Shown: piece after piece, positions 1-9,583 of the stretch
Position numbering within the stretch: position 1 is the first letter of the stretch
Layout: every line of letters starts with the position of its first letter
Assembly (NCBI GenBank): GCA_029378245.1
Contig: JARKIF010000188.1
Location: forward strand, 1 to 59,706
Length of the DNA: 59,706 bases
Direction: 5' to 3'
Source of the DNA: Roridomyces roridus
Taxonomy: Eukaryota; Basidiomycota; Agaricomycetes; Agaricales; Mycenaceae
Position numbers and translations under genes: made by a program
The notes under the pieces: model-generated
Databases searched by the model: none
The model's input: the letters and a program-made list of their open reading frames with translations, nothing else
Told to the model about the DNA's origin: nothing

Positions 1-1481
1 CGTCGTAATTCCTGGTGTCGTCGAGTGCGCAAGTCAATGCACTGCCCCGTGGCGCTATTTTAATTTACCCACAGTGCTCACGTCCATCTCAATGAACCTG
101 GTCGCACAGACTGGGAGGGATTCGAAACTGGAACAAAGGCAGCGGCCTCGGGAGGCGTGACCTGTGTCGTGGACATGCCTCTCAACTCGATCCACCGACA
201 TGCACTGTCGCCAATTTAGAATTGAAGAGAGCTGCCGCAAGCAACAAATGCCATGTTGACGTCGCTTTCTGGGGTACGCTTCGAACTCGATACCATTGGC
301 TTGATTTAACCCGAGTCAGGGGGCGTTATTCCTGGAAAAAAGTAGTAGCCATGTCCGACCAAAAAATGTCCACTTATATCGCTGCTGTCAGGATCATCTC
401 AGCCCACTGGTTGACGCGGGCGTCAAAGGATTCAAATGCTTTCTCATTGACAGTGGCGTCGAGGTGTGGGTGGAGACCATCATCATGGACAGCACTCACG
501 TCCAACCCAGGAATTCCCGTGCGTGTCAGAATCGGACACACGCAAAGCATGGAAGTCCTGCAGGTACCATTTTTGCCCATCCACTTGATCATCTGACATG
601 ACTCTCGCAACAGCATTCTCCCTCCACTGTTCTTTTATTCCACGCCGAACTGGATAGCGCCCCGTCCGATCCCAAGCCTACCCAGCCCTGTACATGTACT
701 CGACTTTCCTCGATTCTCGTCCGCCAAAGTTGGAGACCGATGCCATCTCTCTGATCACTCGACTGCAGCGCTCCTACCCCTCACTGCGATGCCACATTGT
801 TCATCTATCTACAGCCTCAGAAGGCGCCCTATCTCTGATCCGGGAAGCGAGATCCGCCGGCCTCAAGCTCACCGTGGAGACCTGCTTCCATTATCTATTT
901 GTGCTGATGATATACCCTCCGGCCATCCGGAGTTCAAATGCTGTCCCCCCATCCGCGAACAAAATAACCGCGAGTTGCTATGGGAAGCTTTGCTGGACGG
1001 CACCATCGACTGCGTCGTATCTGATCACAGTCCGTGTGTGACTGAATTGAAGAAGATGGATGAAGGCGATATAATGGGTGCATGGGGAGGCATCAGTACC
1101 CTTGGTTTGGGGCTCAGTTTGTTGTGGACTGAGGGATCCAAGAGAGGGTACCCGTGGCCCGCATCCTCGAATGGACAGCGCCAAAACAGCGGAACACGCA
1201 GGGCTGGGAGACGTCAAAGGCCATTCAAGGTCGGATATGACGGCGATTTCGTTATTTGGGACCCTGACGTGAATTCACGGTGAGTCGCGGGCTTCGAGAG
1301 TCAATTCAAAACCTCAATTTTCCGTTTATAGGTCACCAAGGAGTTGCTTCAGTTCAAGAAAGCTATCACCGTATGAGGGGATGACGCTCCGTGGTCGCGT
1401 TTCTTCCACTGGGTTAGGGGCACTCGGGTGTATGATAGCGAGGAAGGATTCGGTGCTACTGCCTCCGGTCGCCTGCTTTAG
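1..1481 (+). CDS. DAL1: Allantoinase, 5'-truncated and frameshifted
   Basis: Allantoinase opens the allantoin ring in purine degradation and belongs to the metal-dependent amidohydrolases. The window begins inside the gene. The first exon reads VVIPGVVD and a short intron precedes [16 protein letters not shown], the metal-binding HxH region. Later blocks are [16 protein letters not shown] (with the lysine that is carbamylated in the family), [34 protein letters not shown] and the C-terminal [13 protein letters not shown]. The open frame breaks at least eight times. Each break is cured by adding one base to a run of identical bases, for example CC at 192, AAAA at 1183-1186, TT at 1224 and CC at 1369. 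I see no nonsense substitution or insertion. I therefore prefer sequencing error over a true pseudogene. The stop is TAG at 1479-1481. Confidence 0.85.
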
Positions 1482-1532
1482 AAGAACAGATGTATCAATG
1501 TATCTCTCCATTGTCCAAGGTGACGGTCTTGT

Positions 1533-3450
1533 TTATGAGAATATCGTATGGTATTCGTGAGGTACAACATTATAGCTTAGCCTTGGGCCACTCTTGGGCA
1601 TTTCACGGAGATCCTTGCGCAAAATCTTTCCCGAGGCGATTTGGGAATCGCGGGCACAAACACAACGCCACCACGTAGTTGCTTGTGACTCGCGAGTCGA
1701 CTCTTGACAAAGTCTTGAATTTCCTTCGCGCGACGGGAGCCTGTTCAGAGACCACGACATACGCCCGTGGAACCTCTGTGGCCTCATTCTCGTATACGCC
1801 GATGACCCCTGCATCCAGGATCTTCGGATGGTCGATCAGAACTGCTTCTAGTTCTGCAGGAGCAACCTGCAGCCCTTTATACTTGATCAGCTCTTTCTTA
1901 CGATCCTAGGCGATCGATGAGCGACAGATGCGGGACGGTAAAATGCACCAAACGTACCACAATGTGCAATCGGCCGTCTTTGAAGACACCAATGTCTCCC
2001 GTGCAAAGATATCCATCCTTAAAAGATCCCGCATTCGCCTCGGGATTGTTGTAATAACCCTTCGTCACTAACGGCCCGTGTACCAAAACTTCTCCTGGTA
2101 CGTTCGGGGGACAGTCCTTGCCGTCGTCATCGACAAGTCTGGAAAGCAATCAACGAACGCTCGCTGGAAAGCAAGCCTCCGACATGCCTTAATTTACAGT
2201 GCGGAAGAAGAGGACAACACTTCCAGAAGCTATCCCTCGATATTCACGTCCCCACCGGTAACAGAACCAGTGGTTTTGACAGCCCCTCACGTCTGCGCAA
2301 GGAACCACCCAAGCTTATTGCTGACACTGATTGTAACTCACTTCCCAGAGGCGCGGCGCCACCTTTGCAGAGGTGAGATTGACAGCACGTGGAGATGAAC
2401 ACGTACCTGTAGCCGCCTTCAATGTCCTGAACTGGTCCGTGACGAATGGTGCTTTGTTGATCAGCAAGTAGATGGGTGGGACAGTGAAGAACGTCGTGAT
2501 TTCGAGAGCACGGTTGTACTTCAAGAAATCCATAAAGTCAAACTTTGGCATCCAATAAGTGGTACCGCCGTTGTAAAATGGAATAACGAAATATCCCTGG
2601 ACACCTGCGATGTGCGCCGCAGGGAGGTGGGCCAACGTTCTATAGTCCCATCTGCCCTCTTTCTCCCAGTGGTCACGCAGTCGCAAGCCCGTGATAAACG
2701 CGCTCGAGACCAGGTTCGTATGCGACATGATGACACCTGCGGAGAGTTATTGAGCTTGAAACATCTCCAGCAACAAACCAACCTTTGGCTGTACGCTCGT
2801 CAGTTTATACTCTCCACGGTGAGAGAAAAGGGGCGCACGTGGTCCTGTGGTGCCTGAGCTGTAGAGTAGACATATAACGCTGTTCTCGAGCTTCTCCTGG
2901 CTCGTCACGCGTTCCCAGTCGAGCTCCGTTTCACCAACGATGTTGCGAGCGGACGGGTCGGCTAGCATATGCAGACACCATCGTGGTTGGAAAGAATCAA
3001 GGACCAGACAACGATCGTCTGGTACCCCGGAGAGTTGCGCAGCAGCGACCAACAGAGGTTGGTCGCGGGACACGAGATACAGAGCTTGGCAGAACCCTGT
3101 TTAATCTGCCTGGCCAATTCTTCTGGCTTGAAGGAGGCGGAGGCCTGAGAAGCGACACCGCCCGCAGCAATAACGGCGTAGAAGAGGATCGGGAGCATTC
3201 TCTGACCGGCAGAAACGACCACCACGACATCTTTGCCACTACCGTGCTTGCCTATTCCCAGCTCACGAAGCGCGGACGCGATCCTGCGCGTTAAAATGCG
3301 CGCGGCAGCCTTGGTGATTCCATTTGACGGGTTGGCAGCGTCGGTGTGTAGCACTGTGTCTTCGGCAGCCAGACAGTACTGCGAGTCAAAGAGCAGAGAT
3401 AGTAGGTCCAGCTGGGGTACTGGGGGCGCAGGATCCGAGGTATAAATCAT
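1533..3450 (-). CDS. 4-coumarate-CoA-ligase-like AMP-forming acyl-CoA synthetase
   Basis: This adenylate-forming enzyme would activate a carboxylic acid with ATP and join it to CoA. The N-terminal domain starts [13 protein letters not shown] and contains [11 protein letters not shown]. The ATP signature is rebuilt as SSGTTGPPKGVIMSH only if a 6-nt exon (CCAAAG, 2783-2788) is included between introns of 50 and 46 nt. [50 protein letters not shown] and KELIKYKG follow. The C-terminal catalytic lysine motif [13 protein letters not shown] needs one T restored in a TT run near 1634. No peroxisomal tripeptide is seen at the C terminus. The true start may lie upstream, because open sequence reading LFLPHTGIEQPT precedes base 3450. 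The gene is divergent from the RING gene that follows. The substrate cannot be told from the sequence. Confidence 0.88.
2783..2788 (-). other. 6-nt microexon in the ATP signature of the 4CL-like ligase
   Basis: On the minus strand CCAAAG is bounded by AG and GT. The upstream intron (2789-2838, 50 nt) has an ACTGAC branch site and the downstream intron (2737-2782) is 46 nt. Inclusion gives GGA CCA C|CC AAA G|GT GTC, which restores the Pro-Lys-Gly of the family signature. Skipping deletes these two codons. Confidence 0.75.
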
Positions 3451-3619
3451 GGAAGCAATGAAGGCCGCCGTCTCTGGCCTCTGTATTTAAATTCCATGAG
3501 AACTCACGGTCGGTTGCTCAATGCCGGTGTGCGGTAAGAACAAAGCAGTCAGCTGAATGCGGGGAAGTTGATCATTTGATTGACAGTTTCCTTTCGGGTC
3601 CTTGATCTCTGGTGCCCTC

Positions 3620-4571
3620 ATGCTTGCAGCATTCACCTCCTTGCTGGTCGTTGGCCTCGCAGCAGCAGCAGCTGCAGACGCCGGCGCCCAACCCAGTCAC
3701 TCTTCCTCCAGAAATGGTACCACAATGATTGTGCTTTACGCTTGTACTGCTGGCGTCTCGGCGCTGTTCGTCGCCATTATCGGTGCGCTAAAGTAGGTTT
3801 CTACTGACTTGTGCCACCTGACGGCGCAAAAAAAGTCTCCGGGGTACGGAAGGCGGTCTTACTTCTACCTCGACTGAACCCATACAGGCCATCAGAGCCA
3901 TTCGGCATCCAGAGAGGTACGGCAGGCACGCGGGCGACGGCGAAAATTGGGGCCCTACTACAGCCCGAGGTAGGGCCGTTTCTCGAACCATAGAATATCC
4001 TTATGCCCTACTCAGGCTTGACGCGTGCCATCCTTGACACGTTTCCTACCATAAAATTCACCAGCCAAGAGAGGAAAGACATCGAAGCACAGCCCAAGCC
4101 AGCCCTGGAACTGGTTGCCCCGCCGTCGGAACCTCCACCTCGTGCGACCTTTTCTGTGCCTGTGGTCGAGACGCAGCCCGAGCCCGGTCCTTCGTCGCCA
4201 TTGGATGATGCTATTCCGGATGCCATAGGCCGGGAAACATGCCCCATTTGCATCCTTGACTTTGAAGAGGGCGACGACCTCCGTGTATTACCATGTGAAG
4301 GCTCTCATCGCTTTCACACGACCTGCGTCGACCGCTGGCTCCTCGAGCTATCAACCGCTTGTCCTATTTGCCGTCATGGTACCGTTGAAATCTATCTCTG
4401 TTTTATTCTCATGACCCGCTAGATTTCATTACTTTGGAAAACATGATTTCAGCTAGCTACGAGGATCTCGACGCGAGCAATCGTCGAAGCAGCGGGCTCC
4501 GGAGATTGTCCAGGTATCTCCGTTTTGCCAGACATCGACGCGTTGAGCCAGATGAAGAATTGGACGAGTGA
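3620..4571 (+). CDS. RING-H2 finger E3 ubiquitin ligase, membrane-anchored
   Basis: A probable RING-H2 ubiquitin ligase. Exon 1 begins MLAAFTSLLVVGLAAA, a signal peptide or first membrane segment. After a short polar stretch a second hydrophobic segment follows (MIVLYACTAGVSALFVAIIG). The next exons read AIRAIRHPERYG and LTRAILDTFPTIKF, a linker found in similar fungal RING proteins, then a proline-rich acidic region. The RING-H2 core is CPICILDFEEGD, then GSHRFHTTCVDRWL and CPICRH, giving the C-x2-C ... C-x-H-x2-H-x2-C ... C-x2-C spacing (the second-last position is H). The last exon is basic and ends at a TGA at 4569-4571. The substrate and the organelle are unknown. Confidence 0.82.
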
Positions 4572-4761
4572 TTTCTCTGGCACATTTTCTATAGCATTCT
4601 GTAATCATACACGTCTGTACACGTTCCTGTACTATTTACTTACTGCGCTCTGTGAATTGCTTTTTGGTGGCAGTGTCGATCAGTGAGACGCGTCTTCATC
4701 GATCATCTTCATCTCTCCTTCAACATCATCCACTTAGCAACGCGTTCAGGACGTGGATTCC

Positions 4762-6356
4762 ATGGAAAATCTAGTCGCCGCCATATATCATGAACAGCAA
4801 GAACCAGGATCTATGCTCTGCGCTCAACATGCCTTGAATTCACTTTTACAAGGAAACTATGTGGGTATCCCCTCTCTACTTTTCACCTCATTCAGCTTTG
4901 TCGTAGTTCTCAGCCCCGGATCTGTCGGAAATCGCGCGGAATTTGGACGAACTGGAAGAGAGCTATGATACCGACAACCCGGGGACCCGCAGTGGCAACA
5001 TGGACGATTCTGTGCGCAAAAGATGGCAGGCGCGAATCGTGGATTCTCATTTTCCTACAGGGCTTCTTCTCTGTGCAAGTGCTGGATAATGCACTCAAAG
5101 TTTGGGGCTTCAAGTCATATTTCATCACCAAGTTATATTGCGGAAACTCACAGCTTCCGCAGCCTTGCTCGATGGCGCGCAGAAGAGATGCGGTCGTTTC
5201 ATGATCATCCCGAGTGCGTGGGGTAGCAGACTCCAGGCATAAATTCTGAACAGCGACATTTCAGGACCCAATTGGCTTTCATTCTGAATTATGAACAACA
5301 CTGGTTTACACTGCGTCGTTTTGGACCCCATTGGTTCAATCTCAACTCTTTCTCCAAGCCAGAGTGGGTGTCGAACCTCTATTTGGGTTTAGGTGCTCAG
5401 TCTCCCTGTCCACCGGAGCCCTTTTCTCACAAATTCAGTTATTCAACAGGCTGAGGCAGACGGTGAACTGGCTGTCGTTACCGTCACTCGTTATGTGCTA
5501 ACGCCCAACCAGGATATTCCGTTTTCGCCGTCACACCCATTGATCCTGCATCAACGCCCACATTGCCCCACACCATGGCTGACGACTTGGCTGCCACTAT
5601 CCCCGAGCCTCAATCCGGAAGCAGGCCCGATATTCGGTCCTTTACCTCTCGGGACGGTTCCGCGGCCATTGAAGGACTGGAGGACGAGGACTATGAACTT
5701 CAAGCCGCTTTACAAGCCTCGCTGATGGGAGGCGATCCCGATGAACTCCCTCCACTTGAGCGCCATACAGTCCCTCTTCCTACCTGGGGCGAACCTTCCT
5801 CAGCCGACCCAGTTCCTGGCCCGTCTATAGATGCTGATCCCGTCTCGGCGACCATGGAACGGAACCGTAGACTTCTTGAGAGGATGAAGGCGGAGCAAGA
5901 AGAGGCACAACGGCAGCTGTGGGCCGAGGGCGGCGGGATGAGAGTCGACCAGGAGCGTGAGACGGAAGAGGAGATGATTCGGCGTGCAATTGAGGAGAGC
6001 GAAGCTTCGGCACGACTCGAAGGGCACGGAAATCCGGAGGACGCGTCTTCAGAGGAAACTGCTGCCCCGCCGCGTTTCGCTCAAGAGAGGGTTTACGACG
6101 ACGACGACGCCGAACTCCGTGAGTTTCTTGCTTGCTGGATCATATTTTTCCTGACCATTTTCCCGCAGAGGCCGCGCTCAAGGCTTCACTGGAGCAATTG
6201 CCCGAAGGGTGGTCCTTACCTGAGGGAGCGCCTGTCGCAACTACCGCTGAGCCGATGGATCTGGAACCAGATGTCGCTGATGCCGAGGAGCTGCCTGCAG
6301 AGAATGTTAGTGTAGATGAGCTCCGGAGGAGGAGACTTGCGAGATTCGGCGCTTAG
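4762..6356 (+). CDS. Josephin-domain deubiquitinase, ataxin-3 homologue
   Basis: A ubiquitin-specific cysteine protease of the ataxin-3 family, thought to edit ubiquitin chains in protein quality control. The catalytic cysteine lies in EPGSMLCAQHALNSLLQG, close to the start. NMDDSGFFSVQVLDNALKVW and LARWRAEEMRSFHDHPE follow. The catalytic histidine is in NYEQHWFTLRRFG and the asparagine in HWFNLNS. A 24-nt exon (5439-5462) encodes IQQAEAD and links to YSVFAVTP. The C-terminal half holds three ubiquitin-interacting motifs: DEDYELQAALQASL, EEEMIRRAIEESEASA and DDDAELQAALKASLEQ. No polyglutamine tract is present. The ATG at 4762 is chosen because MENLVAAIYHEQQ matches the family start. Confidence 0.9.
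5439..5462 (+). other. 24-nt exon in the Josephin gene
   Basis: This exon sits between GT-AG introns ending at 5438 and starting at 5463. It joins LYLGL to YSVFAV through VIQQAEADG, matching the conserved end of Josephin domains. Confidence 0.7.
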
Positions 6357-6452
6357 AAAGGAAATGTAACTCGTGTGCCGCGCCAAGACGTGTCGCTGCG
6401 TGGTGTTTACGTACACGCCCTCAGAGGCTACGCAAACCTATTCCAGACTTCC

Positions 6453-7550
6453 ATGATACTGCGACGGGATCTGCCTCTGTTCCTCATCTTGCTGTCGTTG
6501 TCCACCCTCGTCCTGGGAGATGACGACTCTTTTGACTGTCATGTACAGCTCGGTGGCCTCAAATATGATCTCTCACATCTGGAGCACAAAACCGTGAAAC
6601 ACGACCATCCTTCACCTCCAACACGCGAGGAGCTCGTCATCGACATCTCCTTGTGTTCAGACCTAAAGATTGAGGACAGCATTCCAAAAGATGACCAGGT
6701 GCGCGTCTAATCATTCATTTGGCGGCGCGTCTGTTGAACAAGCCAAGTGCCCTACTGGCACACGAATATGTCTCACGAAAATCAACTGGAAAGGCGAAGA
6801 CACAAGAGTCACGGCCGTTGTCCCAGTAGCCCAAACCGCGACCCTCCAACCGTCCTACGCGACTCTTCCTTGTACGTAGTGCTGCACCTGCAACGCACGC
6901 CCAAACTCACCCGGAATCAGCCGCCAAAGGGCTCTCCGTTGTACTGTATGGGTCCGCATATCCCCATCCCATAAATTCTACGCAGACACAACAATCTGCA
7001 AACATTTCCATCTTGTGCAATCCCGACGCGCCAACCGACTCGAGTCCAACATATACATCAGTTCGTTTTGCTCCAACCTGACCGTCCGTCGCTCATACTT
7101 CGTTAGTACGACGGAGGACGGCTCGAGCTCGAGTGGGTATCCCCGGCCGGCTGCGGCTTCCAAGGTGACAGTGATAACGACAAAGATGAGAGCAAGAGTC
7201 CAGGAAACTCCTCGTCTGGAGCGCTGTCGTCTGTCGGCTGGTTCTTCCTGGTGTAGGTCCTTCCACAAGCTTGCGCGAGTTCGTCTGAATTGCAGTTAGT
7301 CTCCTCCTGGCGTTCGCTGCCTACATGGGCCTCGGCGCATATTACCAGTACTCCACGTATGGTGCCAGTGGTCTCGACCTCATCCCGTACGTTTGGATAC
7401 CTTGAATCATTCGTCCCACTGAAAAAGCCTCTTTCCAGCCACCGCGACTTCTGGATGGAAGTCCCTTACATGCTCAAGGATGTTGTTTCTCATCTATGCT
7501 CTACTGTTCGTCCAAGACGGTCCTCTCGTGGTGGCTACATCGCTGTGTAA
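6453..7550 (+). CDS. ATG27: Autophagy-related type I membrane protein ATG27
   Basis: ATG27 is a single-pass membrane protein that helps traffic ATG9 vesicles in autophagy. The start MILRRDLPLFLILLSLST is a signal peptide, directly followed by DDDSFDCHVQLGGLKYDLS, the usual start of the mannose-6-phosphate-receptor-like luminal domain. TRICLTKINWKGED, SANISILCNPDAPTDSSP and YDGGRLELEWVSPAGCG are further luminal blocks. An apparent frameshift near 7100 disappears if the intron GTTCG...TTAG (with a CCTGACC branch site) is removed. A membrane segment follows (VGWFFLV joined to LLAFAAYMGLGAYYQY). The short cytosolic tail reads HRDFWMEVPYMLKDVVSHL. The gene lies 96 bp after the ataxin-3 gene on the same strand. 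Confidence 0.85.
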
Positions 7551-7612
7551 TTCCCGCTAGAGATACATATTATGTGCTGGGTATATCTTAATATTATGTC
7601 CGGAGCTTAGAA

Positions 7613-9421
7613 TCATCTATGTTCTCGCCACAAATCCGCCTCGTACTGCGCCGCTAGCTGACCGTCCGTTTTGTCCAGCTCGAGCTCCTCTTCCAAGTCG
7701 GCTGATATTTCGTCCACGTCGGTCTCGTGCGGCATCAGATTCTTCCCATCAAGGCCTCCCGGGACCTTCACAAAAAGGGGTGCTATTTCCCGGTGTAGTG
7801 GGAGCCGTGCAAAGAAGGTGGGTTCATTTTCGACAAATCGTTGTTCGTCATCTGCTAGATTGTCGGGAGGTTCCGTGGAAACCAGGTTGAGTCCGGTAAA
7901 CCTGACTGCGTCCACAACATTTTCCGGGGTTATCTGGTGCAAATGAGAAAAAACTTGGGTTGATTCAAAAGAGAGCGTGTACCTCCTCTTCTCTCGTCAG
8001 CCGCCATGCCTTGTAGTTACGCTTTAAAATGACTTCTTGCTCTCGAAGTGATATCGCGCGATGGGCGACATTCGAGACGAAATCGAGCAGAATGCTGCGT
8101 AGGAGTTTGATGGTGTCGGACGAGACAAACGTTTCGGGAGGATCCTCCGAGTCGAGCTGCTGTGACCTACGAAGACATGAGTATCACAGCGTCGCAGATG
8201 TGTTAGTGCTTGCCTCATAAGTCTGGAAAGGTTGGCCAGGTTGAACATTCCATAGCCCTCCTCGATGAGCATCTTTGCGTCAATTCCCTGTGCTCCCATG
8301 GTTGAGAGGATCTTGTACTGTTCCTTGATGCCACCCAATGAACCTAGGGTGTAGACGTTTTCCTCGTCCAACTCTTCGTCGGTCCTGTCCGGCGTGCCAA
8401 GCTGTTCGTCGCCCTCGCCCTCTGCCACCCTCCCTGGTGAGCTGGCGCGTTCAGTTGGTACATCATCCAACATCTCCACATCAGAGTCCGTAGGAGGGTC
8501 AGGAACCTCTTGGTCTACATCAACGAGTGGGGGTTCTTTGGGTTTGCGCGGTTTGTATTTTTTTGGCCGAGGTTTGCGCACATACACCCTCGTCGTCTTG
8601 GGACCTGTAGCGAGCTTGGCAGTCGTCAAAATTGGCTTTATACCGGCTGCTTCAGCACGTTTCTTCCGCATATAGATGCGGTTTGCGACACGGCGGCGGG
8701 AGGCTGGGCTGAGATGACCGAGAGAAATCTCGGGTGAGGGACTGCGAGAAGGGGACGAATCTGCCGCGCCCGTATTAGCTTCTGGCGGACACGCCGCAGG
8801 CTCTAGTTTTCGGTACGCGTCACCTGCCTGGCCAATAACTCTACTCAGCGCTACCAGATGATGTCGACCGAGTTTGGATAAGGTGTCCTGCTTTTCCCAT
8901 ACAGACTCCTGTTCCTCTTTCCAGGCCCAATACGTATTCTCATCCTGATAGCGCTCGGCCAAAAGGGACACCCGTCTCTGTTCCTCGGCCGCGGCTTCCC
9001 ACTCCAGTTCAAGTCTATTCATTTGGCCCGCCTGTTCTTCCTCGTACTGCACCCAAGAGTCCGAGACTTCCATGGCAGGCTCGAGGGAGGATCTTGAGGT
9101 AGAGACGTCGCGGGGTTGAGCAGCCGCAGCTCGTTCAAGGGCGTCAATGTATGCGCAGACAGCGAGTACATTTTTCGACTTGATCGCGTCTGCAATGAGA
9201 TCCGGTCGGAGACGGGAGTGAACTGCAAGGGCGTGGAAAAACGCGTCTTTTTCATGGGATGTCCAGTAGCCAGCGGGAGGGACGAAGGATGAGGACAGGG
9301 CTGAGCCTGCATCTCCGCGCAGATGGGCCCTCAACTCGGATAGATGGCGTTGATAGTCTTTCAGATATGGTGAGGGCGCATCGGCATCGGTGCTCTCAGC
9401 TTCCGGGCTTTTGGAAGGCAT
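7613..9421 (-). CDS. SANT/Myb-like protein resembling RRN5 of the Pol I upstream activation factor
   Basis: A probable rDNA transcription factor. An N-terminal SANT-like helix bundle reads YWTSHEKDAFFHALAVHS and RLRPDLIADAIKSKN, a pattern I associate with fungal RRN5-like proteins. A charged coiled stretch (residues about 130-190) follows, then a basic KPRPKKYKPRKPKEPP tract and an acidic segment. The C-terminal exons read TFVSSDTIKLLRSILLDFVS and ITPENVVDAVRFTGL, which resemble a histone-fold pair. The intron at 8167-8213 begins with GC rather than GT (ATGAG|gcaagc), and its removal keeps the frame. The exact orthology is inferred from motif memory only. A generic Myb-like chromatin protein is the alternative. 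Confidence 0.7.
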
Positions 9422-9583
9422 TCGGAGGCGAGCGCAGTGAAAGCATCGAGAGTCGGAACGAACAAAATTTTGGTAGATCAGTGGCAGTGATCACAGCTCG
9501 TGCAAATAAGTACATCGTATGTACTCCGAGGCTAGGTTACGGGGCATCTGCCATCGATGGTCTGTAGTACTTATTCCGAGTCC

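Noticed and set aside
3481..3507. Possible 27-nt GT-AG intron upstream of the 4CL-like gene
   Set aside because: It would be far shorter than any other intron here and the upstream exon has no ATG in frame. The Met at 3450 is the simpler start.
7060..7110. Apparent stop in ATG27
   Set aside because: It falls inside a 47-nt GT-AG intron with a CCTGACC branch site, and the spliced product is in frame.
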